A DNA stretch of 64,000 bases from assembly GCA_016194905.1 (NCBI GenBank), contig JACQAP010000004.1:62001-126000 (forward strand). Reading direction: 5' to 3'. The DNA comes from Betaproteobacteria bacterium (GTDB lineage Bacteria; Pseudomonadota; Gammaproteobacteria; Burkholderiales; JACQAP01). Every line of letters starts with the position of its first letter. Position 1 is the first letter of the stretch. A program made the position numbers and the translations under genes. Of this stretch, positions 28,628 to 37,360 are shown piece by piece. Below the pieces are notes generated by a model. It had not been told where the DNA came from, ran no database searches, and was given only the letters and a program-made list of their open reading frames with translations.

Positions 28628-29284
28628 TCAAAGATCTACGAGACCAGCCCGGATGGCAATGATAGCCAGTTCAGCCGAATTCGACGCTCCGAGCTTTTGC
28701 TTGATGTTGTACAGGTGAGTGCCGATGGTACGCGGGCTGAGCGACATGACTTCGGCGATATCGGCGACCGATTGGCCCTTCGCCAGGGCGAGGAAGACCT
28801 TGAATTCCTTTTCGCTCAGCATATCGAGCGGATTGCGCTCGCCATTGAGTTGCTGCATGGCAAGTTGCTGCGCAATCTCCGGTTCCAGAAAAGTTTTGCC
28901 TTGATGCACCTGCCGGATTGCCTGCATCAAGGCCTCCGCCGCGCTACGCTTGGTGAGATAGCCGGCGGCACCGGCCTTCAGCACTCTGCGCGCGTGCATC
29001 GCATCCTCGTGGGCGGAAAGTACCAGAATGCGTGCTGCAGGCTCGCGCGCCAGAATACGGTCGATCGCTTCGAGGCCACCGATTCCAGGCATGGATATAT
29101 CCATGACCACCACGTCCGGCCTGACTTCCGGATATTTGCGACAGGCATCTTCCCCGCTTTCCGACTCGGCGACTACCCTGATATCGGAAGAGCCCTCGAG
29201 AAGCAAGCGAAAGCCCATGCGTACCACGGCGTGATCGTCGACAAGCATCACGCTGATGTTCCCGATTGCCAATTTATTCTCCAC
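28628..29284 (-). CDS. NarL/FixJ-family response regulator
   Basis: DNA-binding regulator of 218 residues. Receiver domain (about 10-128): VMLVDDHAVVRMGFRLLLEG acidic pair, phosphoacceptor aspartate in DVVVMDISMPG, switch lysine in GYLTKRSA. C-terminal LuxR-type helix-turn-helix (about 150-215): LSEKEFKVFLALAKGQSVAD and SLSPRTIGTHLYNIKQKLG. Partner of the kinase encoded 15 bp upstream. The next gene downstream is pqqA2, so PQQ precursor supply or quinoprotein genes are likely targets (inference from position). Confidence 0.92.
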   Translation of the reverse strand: MENKLAIGNISVMLVDDHAVVRMGFRLLLEGSSDIRVVAESESGEDACRKYPEVRPDVVVMDISMPGIGGLEAIDRILAREPAARILVLSAHEDAMHARRVLKAGAAGYLTKRSAAEALMQAIRQVHQGKTFLEPEIAQQLAMQQLNGERNPLDMLSEKEFKVFLALAKGQSVADIAEVMSLSPRTIGTHLYNIKQKLGASNSAELAIIAIRAGLVDL

Positions 29285-29298
29285 TGTGGGCCCTTCCG

Positions 29299-31065
29299 CT
29301 ATGCCGCCTCGGTATCGCGAGAGCCAAACGGCGGTGTCTTAACTGGTATGACGGCCGTTACCATCACGCCCTCTCCAGGGGTGCTGTCGATGCGGAATTC
29401 ACCGTCAAGCGCTTGAACGCGTTCGCGCATCCCTATCAGACCGAAGCGCGTCGCTTCGCTTTCGGCGCGCTGTACAACTCCTTTTCCGTTGTCGCGCACT
29501 ACTACCCGGACGACATCTCCACGCGGATGATCGCCGCATCGCGCCACGAGGATGTCCGAACGTGTCGCGACAGCATGGCGAATGACGTTGGTCAGGCATT
29601 CCTGAACGATACGATACACGGTGATGTTGATGGTTTCGCCCAACCCCTCGAGCGTGCCTTCGAGACGCAGATCACACGCAATGTCCGGGTGCCTTTCGCG
29701 CCATGCCGAGACGGTATCCCTCAGCGTTTCGCTCAATCCCAGGTGATCGAGCGCGGTAGGCCGGAGCTGGCGAATAATGCCGTGTACAACATCGTAGATG
29801 TGCGAGGCGACCGATACGATGGTTTGCGCATTTTCGTGAGTATCCGGCGCAGTTTCGCGGGCACGATTGGATATCGCAGTGCCTATGGTCTTGATGGCCG
29901 TCACGCATTGCCCGAGTTCGTCATGCAGTTCCCGCGCAATGCTGCGGCGCTCTTCCTCGAGACGACTTTGTATTGCACGCGTCAACTGGCGATTCTGTTC
30001 CAGTTCTCGTTCGGCCTGCTGCACCATCTTGTGCTCGGTGATATCGCGCATGCTGCAGATTTCGCCGATGACCTCATCGTTCAGGGGGTCGATCAGCGGC
30101 GCCGCAGAGAGCGCAACGTCGACTATCCGTCCATCTTTGGTCAGGCGTTGGGTTTCAATCATCTCGATCAGGGCACGTCGCTTCACGGTATCGAGATTTT
30201 CCTGAATTTCTCCATGTCGTTCCGGTGTGGTTAAAAGTGTGGCGGAGCGTCCGACGATCTCCTCCATCCGGAAGCCGAACATCCGTTCGGCCGCGGGGTT
30301 CCAGAAGGAAATCCGCCCCTCCAGATCGTGAATGATGATCGCATCGCTGGACTGCTTCGCCACCAGCGCCAGTCTTCTATTTTCGGCGAGACTCTCTTCG
30401 AGGTTTTGTGCCATACGGTTGAAGACGTGACCGATCGAATCGAATTCAGGCGAACCGAAGAACGGCAGGCGTGTTTCGAATCTTCCCTTTTCCATCAGCG
30501 ACAATCCGCCGAGAATTTTTCCGACCGGTCGCAACGAGCGCCCCAGCAGCCAGAACACGACGACGTTGACCAGAACGAAGAATCCGAGCATAAGCCAGAA
30601 AAACTGTTTGAGGTCGTCCCATGCATCGAGCACGGCGCGGGACGGGTCCGGCGTTATTACCACGCTTCCATTCAGAAGATTCAACCGGAAATCGCTTAAT
30701 TTGGGTTTGACAAGATCGGTAAACCACTGCGGTGCCCAGCGTCCGCGCTTGTAGACTGGCGGTGGTGAAGTATAGAGAAGGTTGTCATTGCCGTCGTAGA
30801 GCCTAATCTCGTTTGCCCTCACTCTGCCCACGCGCTGCAGGAAGGACAACAGAATCTGGTTGTGGGATGTGTCCTGAATGCTTGGACGCGTGTTCGCTAT
30901 CACCGTTTCCAGCAACTGCGCGGTAACCCGGGTTCCCGCCTCCATTTCCTCTCGGATCGAGCGACGAGTTTCTTCGATCAGTAGATTCCCGGTCGCAATG
31001 GTAAACGCGACGATCACCAGAGTAATGACCAGGTTGATTCGAACACGCAAGCTCATATTGCGCAT
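29299..31065 (-). CDS. Membrane sensor histidine kinase (HAMP-PAS-HisKA_3)
   Basis: Kinase of 588 residues from the ATG at 31065 (MRNMSLRVRINL); an earlier start would overlap the pip gene. Order: TM helix about 10-30, periplasmic region of about 130 residues, TM helix FFWLMLGFFVLVNVVVFWLL, HAMP, PAS domain (SSDAIIIHDLEGRISFWNPA), then the NarX/UhpB-type dimerisation helix with the phospho-histidine in SIARELHDELGQCVTAIK, and an ATPase domain (VRDNGKGV, FGLIGMRERV). The ligand is unknown. Co-transcribed with the regulator. Confidence 0.9.
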   Translation of the reverse strand: MRNMSLRVRINLVITLVIVAFTIATGNLLIEETRRSIREEMEAGTRVTAQLLETVIANTRPSIQDTSHNQILLSFLQRVGRVRANEIRLYDGNDNLLYTSPPPVYKRGRWAPQWFTDLVKPKLSDFRLNLLNGSVVITPDPSRAVLDAWDDLKQFFWLMLGFFVLVNVVVFWLLGRSLRPVGKILGGLSLMEKGRFETRLPFFGSPEFDSIGHVFNRMAQNLEESLAENRRLALVAKQSSDAIIIHDLEGRISFWNPAAERMFGFRMEEIVGRSATLLTTPERHGEIQENLDTVKRRALIEMIETQRLTKDGRIVDVALSAAPLIDPLNDEVIGEICSMRDITEHKMVQQAERELEQNRQLTRAIQSRLEEERRSIARELHDELGQCVTAIKTIGTAISNRARETAPDTHENAQTIVSVASHIYDVVHGIIRQLRPTALDHLGLSETLRDTVSAWRERHPDIACDLRLEGTLEGLGETINITVYRIVQECLTNVIRHAVATRSDILVARCGDHPRGDVVRVVVRDNGKGVVQRAESEATRFGLIGMRERVQALDGEFRIDSTPGEGVMVTAVIPVKTPPFGSRDTEAA

Positions 31066-31069
31066 CGAT

Positions 31070-32032
31070 TCAGGGCTGGATACGAGCACGCATGCGCCGG
31101 GTCGCAGCGCATAACGCCGCCGCAATTTCCGGCTGCAGCGCTGAATGGCCGCCGGTGGCGACTATGCGCAGTTCGGAGCCCTCAATGCCCTGCGCTACAG
31201 CGGCCGCAGCCACGGGGCGACAGACCATATCCAATCTCCCTTGCACGATGGTCACAGGCTTGGTTCCTATCCGCCAAAGATTATCGGGCAATTCATTCGG
31301 TTGCAGGAAGAAGTCGTTGGCAAGGAAATGCAGTTGAACCCTTACGCGCGCCAGGATTTCCTGCTGCGATGCCGCGCCTGCAGATGCGGATGGATTTGCG
31401 GGTTCCATGACTCTCGCTTCATAGTCGCACCAGCGTTTCGCCGCTGCCAGCGCGACTTCTTGCTCAGGACTATCTGTCTGGCGTCGATAGTGTTCGACGA
31501 GAGACCCAACTGCGTCGCGGGCAAACTCCACCCAGGCCTCAGGAACGAAGCCCCGGACGCCGGACAGAAACCAGTCCACCTCCGCACGACTGCCTAAGAA
31601 TACGCCGCGCAATATCATTCCAGCGACTTGATCAGCATGCGACAGCGCATAAGCAAGACTCAGCGTGCTGCCCCATGAACCGCCGAACAACAACCAGCGC
31701 TCGACCTTCAGATGCCGCCGCAACCTATCCATGTCGGCTATCAGATGCGGCGTTGTGTTTTCGGAGAGTGAACCAAGCGGTGTGCTTTGGCCGCAACCGC
31801 GCTGATCGAACAGTATGATGCGATAGAAATCGGGATCGAAGAATCTGCGATGCGCGGGACGCGACTGGCTACCCGGACCGCCATGAACAAAAATCACCGG
31901 AATCCCGTGCGGATTTCCGCTTTCCTCGAAATAGACTCGATGACCGCCGCCGACATCGAGCAGATCGCGACGGTAAGGCTCGATCGGCGGGTAAAAAGCT
32001 TCACCGACGGCCTGATTCTGGTCTACGACCAT
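31070..32032 (-). CDS. pip: Proline iminopeptidase (alpha/beta hydrolase, S33)
   Basis: Removes N-terminal proline from peptides. The 320-residue protein has HGGPGSQSRPAHRRFFDP (oxyanion region), FDQRGCGQSTP, and nucleophile serine in FGGSWGSTLSLAYA; the acid and histidine are in VQGRLDMVCRP and ATGGHSA. The ATG at 32032 (MVVDQNQAVGEAFYPP) is the natural start; the open frame upstream is low-complexity overlap with the TonB gene. It lies between tonB and the sensor kinase; no direct tie to PQQ is shown. Confidence 0.9.
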   Translation of the reverse strand: MVVDQNQAVGEAFYPPIEPYRRDLLDVGGGHRVYFEESGNPHGIPVIFVHGGPGSQSRPAHRRFFDPDFYRIILFDQRGCGQSTPLGSLSENTTPHLIADMDRLRRHLKVERWLLFGGSWGSTLSLAYALSHADQVAGMILRGVFLGSRAEVDWFLSGVRGFVPEAWVEFARDAVGSLVEHYRRQTDSPEQEVALAAAKRWCDYEARVMEPANPSASAGAASQQEILARVRVQLHFLANDFFLQPNELPDNLWRIGTKPVTIVQGRLDMVCRPVAAAAVAQGIEGSELRIVATGGHSALQPEIAAALCAATRRMRARIQP

Positions 32033-32051
32033 GGCCAGGTTGTTAGAGAGA

Positions 32052-32981
32052 TCAGGAGTCCAATCTGAACTTGATCGGCACGACGACCCAGACCGGGACC
32101 GGCTGTTCACCCCTCTTGACAGGCACGAATTTCCAGTTCTGCACCGCAGCCTGCGCGGCCTTGTCCAGTCTCGGAAAACCGGAACTTTGTTTGAGTTCGA
32201 CAGTGACCGCATCGCCCGTTATGGTGACAAATACCCGCAACAGCACGGTGCCCTGCTCGCTCAGGTGGCGCGACATGTTTGGATACGACGGCTTGGGATT
32301 GCGCAGATAGATTGCCGCCAGCATTTGGGAGGTCATGGTGACCTCCTCTGGCTCATCCGCTGACTGTCGGGGCGCCACGGTAATCGGCTTTGGTTCGGGG
32401 ACAGTAACGATCGCCGTCGCCGGCGGGCTGGGGGGCGCCTGCGGACTCGGCGGTACCGGCACTTCGGCAATGGCACGCGGCGGTGGCTCTGGTCGGGGCT
32501 CGATTTTCGGTTCGGGCTTGATCTCCACTCTGGGCTCGGCCTTGGGTTCCGGACGCAGTTCTGGCTTCGGCACCACAAACTCCGGCTTCGGTTCAGCACG
32601 CGGTGCCCGAATGATCTCTGCGAGAGGAACCGCGGGTGCCTCGGGTTGCGGTTGTCGCAACAGCGGTTCGGGCGTTGGCCCGGGTAGCGGTTGTCGCACT
32701 ATCGGCTCGGGAATAGATTCAACCTTCGGCTCTACGGTTTTCGGTGGAACGACCGGCTTTTCCTGAATACGTGGAATCGGGGGTGCTGCCTCCGGGACGA
32801 TCTCCACCTCCAATACCCGCGGCGTCTCAATCGGGATGGAGCGGAAACCGGGTACAAATGCGATCAAGGCCGCGTGGATCACCACCGAGACGGCAAACGC
32901 CACCTTGAAGGGGCGCTCGCGGTACCAGTCGGTCATTGGCGAGGGGAAATAAGTACCTCTGTCGAGAGCGGCGTCAGACAT
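32052..32981 (-). CDS. TonB-family energy transducer
   Basis: Protein of 309 residues that couples the proton gradient to outer-membrane receptors. One N-terminal membrane helix (VAFAVSVVIHAALIAFVPGF), a long Pro/Glu/Lys-rich periplasmic spacer (about 50-210, many PEPKxE units), and the TonB C-terminal domain (YPNMSRHLSEQGTVLLRVFV, LDKAAQAAVQNWKFVP). The ATG at 32981 is a best guess; 32936 (MTDWYRERPFKVA) is also possible. No ExbB/ExbD beside it. It is divergent from the pqq operon and close to a ruined TonB-dependent receptor. Confidence 0.88.
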   Translation of the reverse strand: MSDAALDRGTYFPSPMTDWYRERPFKVAFAVSVVIHAALIAFVPGFRSIPIETPRVLEVEIVPEAAPPIPRIQEKPVVPPKTVEPKVESIPEPIVRQPLPGPTPEPLLRQPQPEAPAVPLAEIIRAPRAEPKPEFVVPKPELRPEPKAEPRVEIKPEPKIEPRPEPPPRAIAEVPVPPSPQAPPSPPATAIVTVPEPKPITVAPRQSADEPEEVTMTSQMLAAIYLRNPKPSYPNMSRHLSEQGTVLLRVFVTITGDAVTVELKQSSGFPRLDKAAQAAVQNWKFVPVKRGEQPVPVWVVVPIKFRLDS

Positions 32982-33125
32982 GTTCGAAGGGTAGAGAAGC
33001 CGTTGAGGTAAGTAAAGTTGAGCCGCCAAACTAATGAAAATCATGATGCCGAATTGGTGATTTTCGTAGGGGCCAGAAGCTCGGACTTTCCGGAGAATGG
33101 CATTGACTCACCGGACAATGTACCC

Positions 33126-33142
33126 GCTGCCAGTCTGGCAGC
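33126..33142 (+). promoter_or_regulatory. 17-bp palindrome upstream of pqqA
   Basis: GCTGCCAGTCTGGCAGC is a perfect inverted repeat (8-bp arms, 1-nt centre) 75 bp before the pqqA start in the divergent tonB-pqqA region. A dimeric regulator site is possible; no known consensus is claimed. Confidence 0.45.
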
Positions 33143-33216
33143 AGACTTGGTCTGGTGATTCGGCAGCTTCGGGAAACATCCCGCTGATTCTACAATTTAA
33201 ACTTCTGGAGAAAACT

Positions 33217-33288
33217 ATGTGGAGCAAGCCTGAGTACACCGAAATGCGTTTCGGCTTCGAAGTCACGATGTACATCGCCAACCGCTAA
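33217..33288 (+). CDS. pqqA: Coenzyme PQQ precursor peptide PqqA
   Basis: A 23-residue peptide [19 protein letters not shown] then IANR, whose Glu15 and Tyr19 become the carbon skeleton of PQQ: PqqE, with PqqD as chaperone, links them. TGGAGA lies 6 nt before the ATG. The open frame extends upstream but the conserved peptide begins here. A hairpin terminator separates it from pqqB, as expected for a gene needed in excess over the enzymes. Confidence 0.95.
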   Translation: MWSKPEYTEMRFGFEVTMYIANR

Positions 33289-33310
33289 GTTAACAGCGTT
33301 GGGCTTGGCC

Positions 33311-33340
33311 AAAAGCCCCATCACGGGGCTTTTGTCTTTC
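33311..33340 (+). terminator. Terminator/attenuator between pqqA and pqqB
   Basis: AAAAGCCCC and GGGGCTTTT form a 9-bp stem with a 5-nt loop, followed by GTCTTTCTT. It lies 22 bp after pqqA. Partial read-through would give far more pqqA message than pqqBCDE message. Confidence 0.8.
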
Positions 33341-33363
33341 TTGCGGGGCCTTTCAGCGAACCA

Positions 33364-34284
33364 ATGGCGATGAGAATAAGGGTATTGGGCGCATCGGCAG
33401 GCGGCGGGTTTCCGCAGTGGAACTGCAATTGCCGCAACTGCGACGGCGTGCGCAAGGGCAATCTGCGTGCCACGCCGCGCACGCAATCTTCAATCGCGGT
33501 CAGCGCCGACAACATCAACTGGATCCTGTTCAACGCTTCTCCCGATCTGCTCGCGCAATACAAAGGTTTTGCTGAGCTGCAACCCGGCCGGGCGATTCGC
33601 GATACGGCAATCCGCTCCGTCGTACTGATGGACGCGCAAATAGACCACACCACCGGCCTGCTGATGCTGCGCGAAGGACGCCCACTGGAAATCTATTGCA
33701 CGGACATGGCGCGCGAAGACCTCAGCACCGGCAATCCCCTGTTCAAGATTCTGGGGCACTATTGCGGCGTAAACTGGCACAAGGTCCCAACCGGACGCGG
33801 CAACAGCTTTCCGGTGATCGGCGCCGAGGAACTCACCTTTACTGCGGTACCGTTGAAGAGCAATGCGCCCCCTTATTCGCCGCACCGCGACAACCCGCAT
33901 GAGGGCGACAATATCGGCATGCGCATCGCCGACCCGCGCTCTGGGAAAGTATTGTTCTATGCACCCGGACTCGGAGAGATCGAACCCCACCTCGAACCAT
34001 TCCTCGAAGAAGCGGATGTCCTGATGGTGGATGGTACATTCTGGACGGACGACGAAATGATCAGACTTGGCCTCTCCAAAAAACACGCCCGCGACATCGG
34101 TCACCTGCCGCAATCGGGAGCCGGCGGCATGATCGAAGTGCTTAAGCCGTTGAAAGCGTCGCGCAAGATCCTCATCCACATCAACAACACCAACCCCATC
34201 CTCGACGAGGACTCGGACGAACGCAGGCAGCTCGCCAGCGCGGGCATCGAAGTCGCGTATGACGGCATGGACGTGAAGCTCTGA
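33364..34284 (+). CDS. pqqB: PQQ biosynthesis protein PqqB (metallo-beta-lactamase fold)
   Basis: Hydroxylates the tyrosine-derived ring in PQQ synthesis. The 306-residue protein starts [20 protein letters not shown] and has the PqqB cysteines in [43 protein letters not shown] and [12 protein letters not shown]-like [13 protein letters not shown] are family marks. ATG at 33364 or 33370 are both possible. First enzyme gene of the operon. Confidence 0.95.
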   Translation: MAMRIRVLGASAGGGFPQWNCNCRNCDGVRKGNLRATPRTQSSIAVSADNINWILFNASPDLLAQYKGFAELQPGRAIRDTAIRSVVLMDAQIDHTTGLLMLREGRPLEIYCTDMAREDLSTGNPLFKILGHYCGVNWHKVPTGRGNSFPVIGAEELTFTAVPLKSNAPPYSPHRDNPHEGDNIGMRIADPRSGKVLFYAPGLGEIEPHLEPFLEEADVLMVDGTFWTDDEMIRLGLSKKHARDIGHLPQSGAGGMIEVLKPLKASRKILIHINNTNPILDEDSDERRQLASAGIEVAYDGMDVKL

Positions 34285-34297
34285 GCTGGAGAAGAAC

Positions 34298-35017
34298 ATG
34301 GGTGCCGCCGACAATCTGCCGTGGAACAAGCAGGAATTCGAAGCCGAACTGCGCGCCAAGGGCAAGCGCTATCACATCCATCACCCGTTCCACATCGCCA
34401 TGAACAGCGGCAAGTGCACTCGGGAACAGGTGCAGGGCTGGGTTTATAACCGCTTCTACTATCAGATCAGCATCCCGATCAAGGACGCGGCCGTTCTCGC
34501 CAACATGCCCGATCGCGATCAGCGCCGAAAATGGATTCAGCGCATTATCGATCACGACGGCATAGAGGGGCAGGAAGGCGGCATCGAAGCCTGGTTGCGG
34601 CTCGCCGAGGCCTGCGGTCTCAGGCGCGAAGATGTCACCTCGCTCAAATACGTGCTGCCGGGGGTGCGTTTCGCCGTGGATGCCTATGTCAACTTCGCGC
34701 GACGCGCCCCGTGGCAGGAAGCAGCCTGCTCCTCGTTAACCGAATTGTTCGCGCCGGAAATCCACAAGAGGCGGCTGGAGAACTGGCCGCAACACTATCC
34801 GTGGATAGAGCCGGAAGGCTATGCCTACTTCCGCAAGCGCCTGTCGGAAGCCCGCCGCGATGTCGAACACGGTCTGCAGATCACGCTCGAGTATTTTAAA
34901 ACGCGCGCGGAGCAGGAACGTGCACTGGGCATCCTGCAGTTCAAGCTCGACGTGCTGTGGAGCATGCTCGATGCAATGCAGATCAACTACGGCATCGGTG
35001 ACACCCGGCATGTCTGA
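34298..35017 (+). CDS. pqqC: Pyrroloquinoline-quinone synthase PqqC
   Basis: Cofactor-free oxidase that closes and oxidises the ring to give PQQ. The 239-residue all-helical (haem-oxygenase-like) protein contains [35 protein letters not shown] and [20 protein letters not shown], all PqqC signatures. Begins 13 bp after pqqB and overlaps pqqD by 8 bp. Confidence 0.96.
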   Translation: MGAADNLPWNKQEFEAELRAKGKRYHIHHPFHIAMNSGKCTREQVQGWVYNRFYYQISIPIKDAAVLANMPDRDQRRKWIQRIIDHDGIEGQEGGIEAWLRLAEACGLRREDVTSLKYVLPGVRFAVDAYVNFARRAPWQEAACSSLTELFAPEIHKRRLENWPQHYPWIEPEGYAYFRKRLSEARRDVEHGLQITLEYFKTRAEQERALGILQFKLDVLWSMLDAMQINYGIGDTRHV

Positions 35018-35303
35018 AACCGCGCCATTCACGGACGACACGGTATTCGAACTGCAGCGCCACTTCCGCTTTCAGTGGGAACCGGCACAACAGGGTTTCG
35101 TACTGCTTTACCCGGAGGGCATGGTGAAACTGCCCGGCAGCTCCGGCGAAATCATGAAGCGGATCGACGGCAAATTAACCGTGCGCGGTATCGTCGAAGA
35201 TTTGCAAACCACATTTCCCGGTACGGACCTGCGAGGGGACGTCATCGGATTCCTGGAGCATGTACATGGAAAAGGCTGGATCCGTCCCAAGCAAGCCGGG
35301 TAA
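35010..35303 (+). CDS. pqqD: PQQ biosynthesis protein PqqD
   Basis: Binds the PqqA peptide and presents it to PqqE. The 97-residue protein begins [59 protein letters not shown] and [16 protein letters not shown] match PqqD throughout. The ATG lies inside the end of pqqC, and the gene overlaps the start of pqqE by 38 bp. Confidence 0.94.
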   Translation: MSETAPFTDDTVFELQRHFRFQWEPAQQGFVLLYPEGMVKLPGSSGEIMKRIDGKLTVRGIVEDLQTTFPGTDLRGDVIGFLEHVHGKGWIRPKQAG

Positions 35304-36411
35304 TCCGCTGTGGTTGCTGGCTGAAGTCACGTACAAGTGCCCTTTGCACTGCGTGTTCTGCTACAACCCGGTGGACTACACGCGTTACGGCGAAGAGTTG
35401 TCAACCGGCGACTGGCTGCGGGTGTTGCGGCAGGGGCGCGAACTCGGCGCCACGCAGCTCGGGTTTTCGGGGGGCGAGCCGCTGGTACGCGACGATCTCG
35501 AAATCATGGTTTCCGAGGCGCGCAAGCTCGGCTATTACTCGAACCTGATCACCTCGGGGGTCGGCCTCAACGAGAAGCGCATTGCCGCTTTCAAGGAGGG
35601 CGGGCTCGATCACATCCAGCTTTCGTTCCAGGATTCGACCCGGGAAATGAACGATTTCCTGTCGAGCACCAAGACCTTCGATCTGAAGCAGAAAGTGGCG
35701 AAGCTGATCAAGCAGTACGACTACCCTATGGTGCTCAATTGCGTTCTGCACCGCCACAACATCGATCACGTGCAGCAGATACTGGAAATGGCCGAAGCCA
35801 TGGATGCCGAGTACGTGGAGCTGGCCAACACCCAGTATTACGGCTGGGCGTACGTCAACCGGGATCAGCTGCTGCCGACGCGCGACCAACTCAAGCGCGC
35901 CGAGGAGGTGACCAACAAGTTCCGCGAACGTGTGGGCAACAAAATGCGGATCTTCTTCGTGGTCCCCGATTATTACGAAGAACGCCCGAAGGCATGCATG
36001 AACGGCTGGGGGGCGCTGTTCCTCACCATAACCGCCGACGGCCTGGCACTTCCCTGTCATGAGGCGCGCATGCTGCCGGGGCTCGCCTTTCCGAACGTGC
36101 GCGAACACGACCTAGACTGGATTTGGTACGACTCTCCCGGCTTCAATGCCTATCGCGGCGATTCCTGGATGAAGGAGCCCTGCCGTTCCTGTCCGGAAAA
36201 AGTGAAGGACTTCGGCGGCTGCCGCTGCCAGGCCTACATGCTGACCGGCGATGCGACCAACACCGATCCCGTATGCGGATTGTCGCCCCTGCATCATCTG
36301 GTCACCGACGTGGTCGACAAGGCCCAAACGCCTGCGCTGAAAGTCGACGTTAAACCAATCCTGTTCCGCGACGACAAGAATTCCCGCGCCTTGAGCAAGA
36401 CGCCGGTCTAG
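35266..36411 (+). CDS. pqqE: PqqA peptide cyclase PqqE (radical SAM)
   Basis: Forms the Glu-Tyr carbon-carbon bond in PqqA. The SAM cluster cysteines are in KCPLHCVFCYNP (CxxxCxxC), followed by FSGGEPLVRDDLE. The C-terminal SPASM cysteines appear in CHEARMLPG, CRSCPEKVKDFGGCRCQAY and DPVCGLSP, which bind auxiliary clusters. The ATG at 35266 has GGAG at good spacing; 35260 is an alternative. Length 381 residues. Confidence 0.96.
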   Translation: MEKAGSVPSKPGNPLWLLAEVTYKCPLHCVFCYNPVDYTRYGEELSTGDWLRVLRQGRELGATQLGFSGGEPLVRDDLEIMVSEARKLGYYSNLITSGVGLNEKRIAAFKEGGLDHIQLSFQDSTREMNDFLSSTKTFDLKQKVAKLIKQYDYPMVLNCVLHRHNIDHVQQILEMAEAMDAEYVELANTQYYGWAYVNRDQLLPTRDQLKRAEEVTNKFRERVGNKMRIFFVVPDYYEERPKACMNGWGALFLTITADGLALPCHEARMLPGLAFPNVREHDLDWIWYDSPGFNAYRGDSWMKEPCRSCPEKVKDFGGCRCQAYMLTGDATNTDPVCGLSPLHHLVTDVVDKAQTPALKVDVKPILFRDDKNSRALSKTPV

Positions 36412-36427
36412 TCCACACTCTCGCGCC

Positions 36428-37360
36428 ATGAACCCGGCGCCACCTACCCTGTTGGCCGTAAATGCCAGCGGCCTCGTCAAGCGTTACGGCGATGTACTCG
36501 CCGTCAACGGCCTCGATCTCGAAATCCCGGCAGGGCAATTCTTCGGGCTGCTCGGGCCGAACGGCTCCGGCAAGACTTCCACGATCCACATGCTTGCCAC
36601 ACTTATTCGCCCAACCGGTGGCAACGCAACCGTATTCGGGAACGATGTTGTAAGCGATGCCGTGGCAACTCGTGCTTCGATCGGCCTCGTGTTCCAGGAA
36701 TCAGCGCTCGACCGCACTTTGTCCATCGCGGAAAACCTGCGCTTCGCCGGTCTGCTCTACAACCTGCCTTCCAAGGTCATCGAAGAACGCGCCGCGGAAC
36801 TCCTCGAACTGTTCGGGCTGGCGGACAAACGCAACCGGCCGGTCGGATCGCTGTCGGGCGGCATGCGCCGCGCGCTGGATATCGTGCGCGGTGTCATTCA
36901 CCATCCGAAAATTCTCTTCCTCGACGAGCCGACCATCGGACTCGATCTGCCGAACCGCCGCAAGATATGGCGTTTCATCGAAAATCTGCGTGCACAGACC
37001 GGGATGACCGTCCTGCTCACCACCCACTACCTTGAGGAAGCCGACAGTTGCGACCGGGTCGCTTTCCTCAAAAGCGGCAAACTCGTGAGAAGCGGATCCC
37101 CGGCCCAGATGGTTGCAAGCCTCGGACGGTACATCGTCGAAATCGAAAGCCCCGATGTCGAAACGCTCGCGCAACGGCTCGCGCCGGCGTTCGGGACCTG
37201 CCTGCGCGATGGCGATGTCGCCTGTTTCCGTTACGCGGACGACGACGTCACACGCCTGGCCGGCCTGCAATCCGAACCCGGCATTCAGGTCCGCGCGTTG
37301 CGCTGGCGGCAGCCGAATCTCAACGACGTATTCCTGTGGGTCGCGGAAGGGAAGGCGTGA
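36428..37360 (+). CDS. ABC transporter ATP-binding protein of the PQQ cluster
   Basis: ATPase of 310 residues. Walker A is GPNGSGKTSTIHML, the signature is GSLSGGMRRALDIVRGV, Walker B is ILFLDEPTIGLDL, and the H-loop is LLTTHYLEEAD. DrrA/CcmA-like exporter class. It starts 16 bp after pqqE and its stop overlaps the permease start. ABC pairs like this are found with PQQ-dependent alcohol dehydrogenase systems; the cargo is not known. Confidence 0.88.
   Translation: MNPAPPTLLAVNASGLVKRYGDVLAVNGLDLEIPAGQFFGLLGPNGSGKTSTIHMLATLIRPTGGNATVFGNDVVSDAVATRASIGLVFQESALDRTLSIAENLRFAGLLYNLPSKVIEERAAELLELFGLADKRNRPVGSLSGGMRRALDIVRGVIHHPKILFLDEPTIGLDLPNRRKIWRFIENLRAQTGMTVLLTTHYLEEADSCDRVAFLKSGKLVRSGSPAQMVASLGRYIVEIESPDVETLAQRLAPAFGTCLRDGDVACFRYADDDVTRLAGLQSEPGIQVRALRWRQPNLNDVFLWVAEGKA

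Noticed and set aside
32335-32766. A Gly/Ser-rich frame on the plus strand inside tonB
   Set aside because: It is the complement of the Pro/Glu/Lys spacer of TonB, so its repetitiveness has a simple cause.
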